DNA of 64,000 nt from Ignavibacteria bacterium. GTDB lineage: Bacteria; Bacteroidota; Ignavibacteria; Kapaibacteriales; UBA4661. The translations under genes and the position numbers were made by a program. The DNA is taken from assembly GCA_014654705.1 (NCBI GenBank), contig JACVZY010000008.1, forward strand, positions 30,985-94,984, written 5' to 3'. Numbering within the stretch: position 1 is the first letter of the stretch; the number at the start of each line of letters is the position of its first letter. Positions 44,060 to 51,101 of this stretch are shown piece after piece. Below the pieces are notes generated by a model. It had not been told where the DNA came from. It searched no databases and saw nothing but the letters and a program-made list of their open reading frames with translations.

Positions 44060-45397
44060 TCAATCAATGAGCTGCGACAACGGCGCTTCAGCTCTCAGCG
44101 TATCAGCCTTGAGCGAGCGGCTGCCAGCAAAGAGCAGCATTGCCGCCACGCAACAGGCAAGCGGGCAGGCTATCAAGCCATAGACCATCGCCGAGGGATT
44201 TTGCGCCACGCCAAAAACATCATTCAAACGCCCGATAATTGGCGGTCCGAAGCCATATCCGATGATATTTACCGTAAAGAAATATACCCCAACCCCAAGT
44301 CCGCGAAGTCGTGGACCGACAATATCGTGAACATCTGCTGCGCCCGGACCAAGCCACACCAATCCCATTCCGGCGAGGAAAAAATAGCAGACAATCATCA
44401 CATACAATGCGCCCGACCACAAGAACGCGAGCCATAGTACCGCACAGAAAGCAGCCGCCAGCGCGGTAAAAATCATGCGTCCACCGGGCGTACGCGCCCG
44501 AAAGCGGTCAGCAATCACGCCGCCGAATGCTGTTGCCAAGCCACCGGCGAGCAGCATGGATGTTCCCGACATCATGCCGATAGAAGTAAGCGACATCCCG
44601 TACGCACGATTCAAAAACGTCGGAACCCAAATACTGAGACTATTGGTCGCAATGGCAAAAAAGGCATAGCCGAGATGGTGCAAATACAAGGTTTTGTTCG
44701 TCAGCAATCGTCGCCATGCGCTTTCGGAAGGCGCTTCTTGTTGTGCCGTCGCATTTAACTCCTTTGCGCCCCTCTCCGGTTCTTTGATAAACAGTACGAC
44801 GATTGCTAATGCGACACCCGGAAATCCCAGCAAGTAGAATGCCCACCGCCACGAAAGTGATTCCGCAATAGCACCACCCAAAAAGAATGCCGCAGCAGCA
44901 CCAAGCGGTATGCCAGCAGAGTAGAGCGATTGAGCTGTAGCCCGCTTAGAAACCGGGAAGTAATCGCTCAGAAGCGACATCGCCGAGGGACCAAGCGTTG
45001 CCTCACCTACGCCCACCATCACGCGGCAAAAAAAGATTGTCCAAAAGTCGCCTGCAAAGCCCGTTAGACCAGAGAACACACTCCAAACTGCAAGACCGCC
45101 AGCAATCAGGTATTTACGCGTAACGCGGTCTGCCAAACGCCCGAAAGGAATACCCAAGAGCGTGTAGAAAATAACAAACGACGTTGTTCCCAAAAGTGCA
45201 AGCTGGAAATCTGTCAGCACCATTTCGCGCTTGATGGGCGGGAAAAGAATGTAGATGAGGGTGCGGTCAAGAAAATTCAGCGTATAGACCAACGACAGCA
45301 AGCCTAGCACCAGCCACGCATAGAGCGGTACAAGCTCGCTCGTTGGGGTGGGGAGTTTGGAAGCGGAATGTGCAGTAGTGTGAGGAGCAGTTTGCAT
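44060..45397 (-). CDS. Spinster-like MFS transporter
   Basis: 445 residues with about twelve membrane segments. The N-terminal half has LGLLSLVYTLNFLDRTLIYILFPPI, the motif GIPFGRLADRVTRKYLIAGG between TM2 and TM3, and GVGEATLGPSAMSLLSDYFP in TM4-5, typical of the Spinster-like MFS family often annotated near lipid or aromatic catabolism genes. The C-terminal half includes GGVIADRFRARTPGGRM. It is 36 bases downstream of the KAS III-like gene, probably co-transcribed. The substrate is unknown; sphingolipid-like or hydroxylated hydrophobic compounds are only a family-level guess. Confidence 0.88.
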   Translation of the reverse strand: MQTAPHTTAHSASKLPTPTSELVPLYAWLVLGLLSLVYTLNFLDRTLIYILFPPIKREMVLTDFQLALLGTTSFVIFYTLLGIPFGRLADRVTRKYLIAGGLAVWSVFSGLTGFAGDFWTIFFCRVMVGVGEATLGPSAMSLLSDYFPVSKRATAQSLYSAGIPLGAAAAFFLGGAIAESLSWRWAFYLLGFPGVALAIVVLFIKEPERGAKELNATAQQEAPSESAWRRLLTNKTLYLHHLGYAFFAIATNSLSIWVPTFLNRAYGMSLTSIGMMSGTSMLLAGGLATAFGGVIADRFRARTPGGRMIFTALAAAFCAVLWLAFLWSGALYVMIVCYFFLAGMGLVWLGPGAADVHDIVGPRLRGLGVGVYFFTVNIIGYGFGPPIIGRLNDVFGVAQNPSAMVYGLIACPLACCVAAMLLFAGSRSLKADTLRAEAPLSQLID

Positions 45398-45433
45398 AGC
45401 TTTTTCCGAAATGTAGATAAAACCAAGGGTTCA

Positions 45434-46450
45434 TTAAAAACGGAAAATTGAACTGGCAAATGCTAAACCACCGCCGGAACCCATAAACACTAGCTCTTCG
45501 CCGGATTTGATTTTGCCTTGTTGCATCGCATCGTCCAGCGCCATGCCGATACACGCCGAACCGGTGTAGCCATACCTGTCCATGATGTTGTGCGAAGCCG
45601 TTTCCGGTACACCCAGACGCTGCAAGGTATCTCGAATACTATTAATGTTGATCTGCGTAAAGAAGTAGTGGCGGGCATCGGTGGGAGCAATTCCGGCACG
45701 TTTGCTCACAGCTTCTATCATCTCTGTCCACATTTCGGGATTGAGTTCGCGGGGAAATTTTTTGACAAATTTAAGGAGATGGTCTTTGTGTGAGACAGTC
45801 TCAGGCGTGGAGGGCTGCTGCGCTGCGCCGCCGTAAATACCCATCCAGTCATAGTATTGCCCTTGTGTGCGGAGTTCAGAGGCAAGGTAGCCTTTGGGCT
45901 TTGCGCCATTTTGTGAAGCCCCCTCAGTAATTTTTTCTGCTGAAAGCAGCGCTGCGCCCGCTCCGTCGGCAAAAAGTGTTACCGTCTTTTTATCGGTTTT
46001 GTCAAGGTATTTGCTCATTGCATATGCACCAATGACGAGTACGTTTTGGTAGCGTTCATCGGCACGAATAAATTTTGTGGCAATGTCCATGCCTGTGACA
46101 AAGCCTGCACACGCTGTGTTGACATCGAAAGTGCCTGCGCGATGAGCGCCCAAGCGATATTGAACAACCGAAGCTGTCGAAGGCGAGACAAATTCTGGGG
46201 TGTCGGTGGCAATGATAAGCAAATCAATCTGCTCCGGTTTTATACCTGCATTGGCAAGCGTTCTGTTTCCGGCTTCCACACATAAATCGGCAGTCGATTC
46301 GTTCTCGGCACACCAGCGACGCTCACGTATCGTGAGATTCTCGCGCAACCACGTATCCACGTCCTCACCGAGTACCTCGTTGAAATAACTATTGGGAATT
46401 ATACGCGCCGGAGCGTAAGAGCCGGTTGCCCGAATGATAGCATTATTCAT
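45434..46450 (-). CDS. KAS III (FabH)-like protein with altered catalytic residues
   Basis: 338 residues of the FabH/KAS III thiolase fold: DTWLRENLTIRERRW near the N-terminus, active-site Cys114 in DVNTACAGFVTG, FADGAGAALLS, and C-terminal MGSGGGLAFASSIFRF. The FabH His (PHQAN motif) is Thr265 in YFFTQININ and the Asn (GNTS motif) is Tyr295 in DRYGYTGSAC. Only the Cys of the Cys-His-Asn triad remains. That argues against ordinary malonyl-ACP condensation; acyl transfer or a different Claisen reaction is possible, and the YGYTGSAC variant appears to mark a subfamily. First gene of a unit with the Spinster-like MFS, behind two 16-bp palindromes. Confidence 0.88.
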   Translation of the reverse strand: MNNAIIRATGSYAPARIIPNSYFNEVLGEDVDTWLRENLTIRERRWCAENESTADLCVEAGNRTLANAGIKPEQIDLLIIATDTPEFVSPSTASVVQYRLGAHRAGTFDVNTACAGFVTGMDIATKFIRADERYQNVLVIGAYAMSKYLDKTDKKTVTLFADGAGAALLSAEKITEGASQNGAKPKGYLASELRTQGQYYDWMGIYGGAAQQPSTPETVSHKDHLLKFVKKFPRELNPEMWTEMIEAVSKRAGIAPTDARHYFFTQININSIRDTLQRLGVPETASHNIMDRYGYTGSACIGMALDDAMQQGKIKSGEELVFMGSGGGLAFASSIFRF

Positions 46451-46520
46451 GGTTTATCCTTTTTCAACACACAGTGTTGACAGATTTTTCACACAAACTA
46501 TTAGCGATTTAATTTGATTC

Positions 46521-46644
46521 GTTTGAAAATTTTCAAACAACAAGATGCCGAACTGACTTCAACACACTTCGGCAAAATAGGAGAAGTTTTGCTTATTGTC
46601 AAGAAAAATTATTGCTTTGTATCAAACATTTGAAAATTTTCAAA
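46521..46644 (-). promoter_or_regulatory. Promoter flanked by two identical 16-bp palindromes upstream of the KAS III-like gene
   Basis: TTTGAAAATTTTCAAA, a perfect palindrome, occurs at 46522-46537 (extended to 18 bp, 46521-46538) and again at 46629-46644. Centres are 107 bases apart, about ten helical turns. Between them on the minus strand is TTGACA (46602-46597), a 17-base spacer and TATTTTG (46579-46573), a strong promoter pointing at the KAS III-like gene (ATG at 46450). Operators flanking a promoter on the same helix face are suited to repression by looping; the regulator is not in the window. Confidence 0.6.
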
Positions 46645-46744
46645 CGTTAGGCGAAATCAAGTATTCTCTACTATTCTCAAGAGCGCGTAAAATCATATTT
46701 TGTGGGAAGTTTGTTGAAAATCGCTTTACGGTGCCTGAGTCTCA

Positions 46745-47452
46745 CTAATCGTCATCATCCTCGCCATCGGGGTTATTCGTGTCCGGTTCGCGCATAATGT
46801 AGCCCACGCCGCGCACACTACGAATCATGCGGGCAACCTCTTCGTCCCCGATTTTACCGCGCAAACGCTTAACATAGACATCAATAATGTTTGATTCCGT
46901 ATCGAAGCTATACGACCAAACGTGCTGTTGAATGAGGCTCCGACTCAGAACGCGCCCTTTATTGCGCATCAGGTATTCCAGCAGCGAATATTCTTTTGTT
47001 GTTAGCTCGAATTCCTTCCCACTCCGCATGGCACGGTGCGTCACGGTGTCAAGCGACAGCTCACCGCACGTCAGGACTGTTGACTTCTCAGAGCTAGTGC
47101 GCCGTAGCAGCGAGCGCACACGGGCGGCAAGTTCCTCGAAGTGGAACGGCTTGGTGAGATAATCATCCGCTCCGAGGTCTAAGCCTTGTACGCGGTCTTG
47201 CGTGGTGGCGCGAGCAGTAAGCATCAGCACTGGGGTAACGCTGCCGGAACCGCGCAAATCGCGTATGACGCTCATCCCGTCTTTTTTGGGGAGCATCACA
47301 TCCAGAATAATAACATCGTAATGCTTCTCCAATGCCATTTCTAAGCCATTTTCACCATCATGTGCCACATCCACGGCATACATTTCTTCGCTCAGTCCCT
47401 TGCGGATAAAACTGGCGACCTTTTTTTCATCTTCGATAACAAGAATTCTCAT
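46745..47452 (-). CDS. OmpR/PhoB-family response regulator
   Basis: 235 residues. The receiver domain has the acidic pair in VIEDEKK, phospho-acceptor Asp in VIILDVMLPKKDG, LMLTARA and the Lys in YLTKPFHFEEL. The winged-helix effector domain has FELTTKEYSLLEYLMRNKGRVLSRSLI, VWSYSFDTESNIIDVYVKRLRGKI and RSVRGVGYIM. It ends in an acidic tail (DGEDDDD) not usual for the family. No sensor kinase gene adjoins it; the only kinase here is 11 kb away at 58618. A GAGG just before the ATG is a likely ribosome-binding site. Four phased 11-bp repeats upstream suggest autoregulation. Confidence 0.94.
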   Translation of the reverse strand: MRILVIEDEKKVASFIRKGLSEEMYAVDVAHDGENGLEMALEKHYDVIILDVMLPKKDGMSVIRDLRGSGSVTPVLMLTARATTQDRVQGLDLGADDYLTKPFHFEELAARVRSLLRRTSSEKSTVLTCGELSLDTVTHRAMRSGKEFELTTKEYSLLEYLMRNKGRVLSRSLIQQHVWSYSFDTESNIIDVYVKRLRGKIGDEEVARMIRSVRGVGYIMREPDTNNPDGEDDDD

Positions 47453-47475
47453 AGCGCCTCGCTTTGTAGATGATG

Positions 47476-47519
47476 CTCTCAGGGTTTTCTCAATATTTTC
47501 TCTGAATTCTCTCAGAATA
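47476..47519 (-). promoter_or_regulatory. Four tandem 11-bp direct repeats, response-regulator binding site candidate
   Basis: On the plus strand: CTCTCAGGGTT (47476-47486), TTCTCAATATT (47487-47497), TTCTCTGAATT (47498-47508) and CTCTCAGAATA (47509-47519), contiguous and all sharing YTCTC. OmpR/PhoB-family regulators bind head-to-tail direct repeats with 11-bp spacing. The block lies 24-67 bases upstream of the regulator's own start codon. Confidence 0.65.
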
Positions 47520-47562
47520 TGCGAACATTCAATATCTCAAAACATGGAGATTTGCACAACAA

Positions 47563-47600
47563 AAAAGCAATCTTCACAAAAAAATCTGAAGATTGCTTTT
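47563..47600 (-). terminator. Rho-independent terminator of the LRR gene
   Basis: A 13-bp perfect stem, AAAAGCAATCTTC (47563-47575) with GAAGATTGCTTTT (47588-47600), and a 12-base loop. On the minus strand it ends in a T6 run. It lies 38-75 bases beyond the LRR stop codon. Confidence 0.85.
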
Positions 47601-47637
47601 CTTTCTATCGGCTTCCGTGAACGATTTCATTTGTGCG

Positions 47638-48111
47638 CTAGTCATTGATTGCGACTTGTGGCAGTGCGGTTTTTACCTTTGTTAGTTCGCTCGTCAGAAA
47701 TTGATTCTGCGAAACGTCCAGCATTTTCAGATGCTTGAGCGAAGCAATTTCGGCGGGTAATTTTTTCAAGCCATTTGTGCTGAGGTTCAACTTCTGCAAT
47801 TTTGCCAAACCTCCAATTTCAGCCGGAACGCGCTCGATTCCGTTATTGCTCAGATTTAAGCTCTGCAAATTGGTGAACTTCACAATCTCCATCGGAAACT
47901 CTGCCAGCCCGTTATGACTCAAGTCCAGTCGGTACACCTTCGCAGGGTCTTTTAATGCCTCTTCGAGCGAGGTAAATTCTTTTTGTTTGGAAAGCATTGC
48001 ATCATCCAGCAACGATGCTTCTTGCGCAAACAGGCTGCCTCCAAAAACAACAAGCGCGCATACTGCCAGTGCGAAAAATACGCCCAATGGCGCATAGAAT
48101 CGGCGTTTCAT
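47638..48111 (-). CDS. Small secreted leucine-rich repeat protein
   Basis: 157 residues. Signal peptide MKRRFYAPLGVFFALAV to GGSLFAQ, then about four 23-residue leucine-rich repeats: YRLDLSHNGLAEFPMEIVKF, LQSLNLSNNGIERVPAEIGG, LQKLNLSTNGLKKLPAEIAS and LKMLDVSQNQF. LRR domains are protein-interaction scaffolds; this one is exported but has no T9SS signal or anchor, so it is probably periplasmic. The ribosome-binding site GGAGG is eight bases from the ATG and a short hairpin lies just upstream of it. Transcribed alone, between the response regulator and the divergent FemAB-like gene. Confidence 0.9.
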   Translation of the reverse strand: MKRRFYAPLGVFFALAVCALVVFGGSLFAQEASLLDDAMLSKQKEFTSLEEALKDPAKVYRLDLSHNGLAEFPMEIVKFTNLQSLNLSNNGIERVPAEIGGLAKLQKLNLSTNGLKKLPAEIASLKHLKMLDVSQNQFLTSELTKVKTALPQVAIND

Positions 48112-48129
48112 AGCAAAACCTCCGTAAAC

Positions 48130-48144
48130 CCCACCATCGGTGGG
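48130..48144 (-). promoter_or_regulatory. Short GC hairpin in the 5' leader of the LRR gene
   Basis: CCCACC (48130-48135), loop ATC, GGTGGG (48139-48144): a perfect 6-bp stem ending 18 bases before the ATG, just upstream of the GGAGG ribosome-binding site. It could influence translation initiation; no direct evidence. Confidence 0.3.
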
Positions 48145-48266
48145 AAGCTAATGATGAATAAATCAAAAAATGGAATTGTTATCGAGAGAACACACTACAA
48201 GAGAAACACGGAACACGTAAGCAGAAACACACAAATTTGAGCGAAAAATTCGTAGATTGCCTGTCG

Positions 48267-48274
48267 TATATTGC
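48267..48274 (+). promoter_or_regulatory. TATATTGC promoter element upstream of the FemAB-like gene
   Basis: Same octamer as upstream of the genes at 6323 and 60207; here 84 bases before the ATG. No clear -35 partner is seen. Confidence 0.35.
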
Positions 48275-48357
48275 TTTAACCACTCTACTGTAAAATACGA
48301 ATTTTTTTTGCTTTTTATTCACATTCTGAAAATAATGTGATTTTTTTTTCGGATGAT

Positions 48358-49329
48358 ATGAATTATACCGCCGAACGTTGGTCGCCATCAATCCTCAAGG
48401 CGCACGAATGGGATGAATTCGTGCTTGCCGCCGATAACGGTACGATATTCCACGAGCGTACTTTTTTGAACTATCATCCGGCAGAAAGGTTTATTGACCA
48501 TTCACTGGTGATTCATTCTAAAGCCAATACTCAGGCGCTTTTCCCTGCGGTGGAATGGACGATTGATAAGGACAAAACGCTCTACTCCCACAGAGGCGCA
48601 TCGTATGGTGGTTTTGTGTACAAAGATGCCGGGCTGGAGCAAACAATCGGCTGGGCACAAGCACTGAAGCGTTATGCACAGGATGCAGGTTTTACACGGA
48701 TACTGATGACGCTTCCCCCTATCGTCTATGCGAAACGCCAGACCAACTACTGCGAATATGCACTTTTGGGCGAAGGCTTTCGCTATCAAAAGCGTGAACT
48801 AACGGCTGTGGTCTCCATTCCACTCGATGAAGCTGATATTTTCTCGCTTTTCAAACAAGAAGCCCGCACCTCAACGCGCAAAGCAGAAAAAATGGGTGTG
48901 CATATCAAAACCTCAACAGATTACGCGGCATACTACGAGATTCTTTCGCACAATTTGATGATGCGGCATGGCGTAACGCCCACGCACACGCTTGCCGAAT
49001 TGGAATATCTCGCAACCGCCTTTCCCGACCGTATTCGACTTCAAGCAGCATTCCTTGACGGACGCATGATAGCCGGGGTGGTGAATTTTCTTGCGAATAG
49101 CCGCACCATGCTCGGATTTTACATTAGCGACAATAAAGAATTTCAAGAGTACCGCGCACTCAACCTCCTTTTTTATGAAATCTTCCGCACCTGTTCGCAA
49201 AACGGCATAGAATGGTACGATTTCGGAACGTTCACACTCAATATGCAGCCCAATTTTGGCTTGGGTAAATTCAAAGAAACCTTTGGTGCACGGGGGATTT
49301 TTCGGGATACGATGGAGATTTGGCTATGA
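48358..49329 (+). CDS. FemAB/GNAT-like acyltransferase
   Basis: 323 residues from the ATG at 48358 (a GTG at 48337 would add only seven residues read through a T-run). The layout is the double-GNAT fold of FemAB/BioF2-like acetyltransferases: NGTIFHERTFLNYHPAERF, ALFPAVEWTIDKDKTLYSHRGASYGGFVY, the helix EARTSTRKAEKMGVHI, YYEILSHNLMMRHGVTPTHTLAELEYL, FLDGRMIAGVVNFL, LGFYISDNKEFQEYRALNLLFYEIF and the C-terminal WYDFGTFTLNMQPNFGLGKFKETFGA. Family members transfer amino acids or acyl groups to peptidoglycan precursors or surface glycans. The acceptor here is unknown. Monocistronic; its stop is 14 bases from the convergent molybdopterin-domain gene. Confidence 0.82.
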   Translation: MNYTAERWSPSILKAHEWDEFVLAADNGTIFHERTFLNYHPAERFIDHSLVIHSKANTQALFPAVEWTIDKDKTLYSHRGASYGGFVYKDAGLEQTIGWAQALKRYAQDAGFTRILMTLPPIVYAKRQTNYCEYALLGEGFRYQKRELTAVVSIPLDEADIFSLFKQEARTSTRKAEKMGVHIKTSTDYAAYYEILSHNLMMRHGVTPTHTLAELEYLATAFPDRIRLQAAFLDGRMIAGVVNFLANSRTMLGFYISDNKEFQEYRALNLLFYEIFRTCSQNGIEWYDFGTFTLNMQPNFGLGKFKETFGARGIFRDTMEIWL

Positions 49330-49343
49330 GGCGGCAAAACTGA

Positions 49344-49862
49344 TTAGAGCTTCACCACTTCAATGCTCTTGAGCCACCGCACATGGCGCGGTCCTGTTTT
49401 CAGGTCTTTGGTGGAAATGAGCATAAAGTTTCCTTCTTTGGCGGAGAGCGGTTTGTCGTCTTTTTCGATGACGATGAAAACGTAGTTGCCGGCATCGGAG
49501 TTGTAGAGTTCATGCCATGACCAAAGCGTTTGGAAGCCGTCAGTGGCGGTTGCTTTGATGACCAGTCGGTTAAAATCGCGTTTCTCCTCGAAAACAACCC
49601 CTGCTTTGTCGAGCACATCGCGCAGCAACACGCCTTTGCAGGAGCGAATGGGTTCTTTTCGGTCGCCACTGTAGGAAATAATCGGTATATTTCGGGCGGT
49701 GTGCATGGTGAAGCCCGAAAGGTCTGCAAGCGTTAACACTAGTGGCTTCGAGACTTTTCCCGAAACAGTAATATTTTCGGAAACGAAACGTGCAAGTGAA
49801 TCCTGCTGCGCCGAGAGAGCGGTCGCACATGAAAGCATAAGGACAAAAACAACAATGCGCAT
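49344..49862 (-). CDS. Exported molybdopterin-binding (sulfite oxidase-like) domain protein
   Basis: 172 residues from the ATG at 49862, which starts a Sec signal (MRIVVFVLMLSCATALSAQ); the frame to 50042 overlaps the recombinase gene. The mature part has VSGKVSKPLVLTLADLSGF, a Cys in PIRSCKGVLLRDVLDKAGV, VIKATATDGFQTLWSWHELY and GNFMLISTKDLKTGPRHVRWL, the compact form of the oxidoreductase molybdopterin-binding domain. The SCKGV Cys matches the position that ligates molybdenum in sulfite oxidases. However, no Tat motif is present and it is much shorter than real sulfite oxidases, so it may not carry cofactor. Lies 53 bases downstream of the recombinase gene. Confidence 0.7.
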   Translation of the reverse strand: MRIVVFVLMLSCATALSAQQDSLARFVSENITVSGKVSKPLVLTLADLSGFTMHTARNIPIISYSGDRKEPIRSCKGVLLRDVLDKAGVVFEEKRDFNRLVIKATATDGFQTLWSWHELYNSDAGNYVFIVIEKDDKPLSAKEGNFMLISTKDLKTGPRHVRWLKSIEVVKL

Positions 49863-49915
49863 AGTGTGGTGCCTTGAATTGAAGTTTAACGGGAAATGGT
49901 AGTTTTGTTTGTACA

Positions 49916-50929
49916 CTATTTGGATGACGATTTCTTCCGTTTGACAGTTTTCTCCAACGACACGAGTGCGCGGGAGTCTTCGTGGTCGCTGCTGTGCAAT
50001 TTGCCTTTTTGCTTGAAATAGAGCATTGCTGTTGGTCTCCACGCAATACGCATCCGCGCCATGAGTTCCTCCACACTTGCGCCCGATTCCACCATCAGGA
50101 TTCCGGCAGTGTGCCGCAGCGAGAACGGCGTTAAGCGCCCCGTGCGCCCCTTCTGAACGCCGCTTGATTTTAGGCGTTGAATGATTGCCTCGCGTACACC
50201 GCGAATGGTGATGCGCCCGCCCATAGAGCGGTTGCTGTAACTAAGTAGTATGGGCGTATCTGGTGCCGGTGGATGTTTTTTGCCGTCGGCATCTATTACG
50301 GTGCGGTGTTGGAGGTATTCGTTGAGTGCTTGAGCGGTGTCGGGCGGTACTTGTACACGCTCGTCCTTAATGGATTTACCCTTGCCCTGCATCAGCAGAA
50401 ACATAGATTTTCCCTGCAATTCAATATCGCCAATATCGAGCGAGGTCAGTTCAATTTCCGAGCAAGCGCAGCCCAGCATGAGGCGAATAATGGCAATATC
50501 CCGTAGCCCCGCTTCACTCGTGCGGTCAATGGAAGCAAGTAACGTATCTACTTCGTCGAGTGTCAAAAATGTGCGGTTGTGCTGCTTCGGGCGGGCGCTA
50601 CCATACACGCGCTTGGCAGGATTTTTCTCCAATACCTCAATTTCCACAAGGTACTGGCACAAGCGGCGTAGCGAAGTCATGTACGTTGCAATCGAAGCAT
50701 CTTGCATCTTTTTCGTTTGCGCCAGATGCTTCCGATACTGCTCCACATCAGGCACACGGAACATGAATTTGCCGTCTTTGGGGAAAAATTGCACGAATTC
50801 GCGCAGCGCTCTCTCGTAGGTTCCGACGGTTTCTTTACGCTTGGTTGTCAGCGAAGCAAGGAAGTTGTCGCGGTGCTTGAGCAATTCCGACAGCTTGAGT
50901 TTGACAGGCGGAAAAACATCTTCTATCAT
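49916..50929 (-). CDS. Tyrosine recombinase/integrase-like protein with degenerate active site
   Basis: 337 residues from the ATG at 50929. The N-terminal SAM-like core-binding domain (KRKETVGTYERALREFVQFF, YMTSLRRLCQYLVEIEVLEKNPAKRV) and the catalytic domain (LTLDEVDTLLASID, LRDIAIIRLMLG, GKGKSIKDERVQVP, LTPFSLRHTAGILMVESG) are clear. Of the catalytic set, Arg I is Ala in GCACSEIEL, the first His is Phe in PFSLRH, and the LGH His is Ile in MRIAW. The beta-strand Lys, Arg II and the terminal Tyr (MLYFKQ) remain. DNA cleavage is therefore doubtful; a DNA-binding or accessory role is possible. There is a Lys/Ser-rich tail and no neighbouring mobile-element genes or att-like repeats. Confidence 0.82.
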   Translation of the reverse strand: MIEDVFPPVKLKLSELLKHRDNFLASLTTKRKETVGTYERALREFVQFFPKDGKFMFRVPDVEQYRKHLAQTKKMQDASIATYMTSLRRLCQYLVEIEVLEKNPAKRVYGSARPKQHNRTFLTLDEVDTLLASIDRTSEAGLRDIAIIRLMLGCACSEIELTSLDIGDIELQGKSMFLLMQGKGKSIKDERVQVPPDTAQALNEYLQHRTVIDADGKKHPPAPDTPILLSYSNRSMGGRITIRGVREAIIQRLKSSGVQKGRTGRLTPFSLRHTAGILMVESGASVEELMARMRIAWRPTAMLYFKQKGKLHSSDHEDSRALVSLEKTVKRKKSSSK

Positions 50930-51030
50930 GGCTTTGAGTGAAAATATTGCGAATGGTGTTATTGCGTAAAGATACAATATTTTTCTTGTTCGGGCAAATT
51001 ATCGCATTGTTTCTGCAATTCGGTCGGCAG

Positions 51031-51088
51031 CTCACGCAAAGAGTGCAAATGCAGAGCCGCGCAAATTTCTCTGCGTTCTTTGCGTGAG
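51031..51088. repeat. Inverted repeat of CGCAAAGA type (family C)
   Basis: Left arm 51031-51056 begins CTCACGCAAAGA and ends GCAGAG. Right arm 51069-51088 (CTCTGCGTTCTTTGCGTGAG) is its reverse complement apart from a 6-base insertion in the left arm. The 11-bp outer arms CTCACGCAAAG/CTTTGCGTGAG are perfect. It sits 14 bases beyond the stop of the fourth T9SS cargo and could terminate or stabilise its transcript. It is unrelated to families A and B. Confidence 0.65.
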
Positions 51089-51101
51089 TACCGATAGTAA
51101 T

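Noticed and set aside
35842..46450. Olefin (OleABCD) biosynthesis cluster
   Set aside because: A thiolase-fold protein, hydrolase, AMP-ligase and SDR are present, but the thiolase-fold protein lacks the His/Asn of OleA, the hydrolase has a Sec signal, and the SDR is FabG-like instead of the OleD type.
49916..51088. Integrative element or prophage end at the tyrosine recombinase
   Set aside because: The recombinase active site is degenerate, no tRNA or att-like direct repeat is seen, and flanking genes are ordinary.
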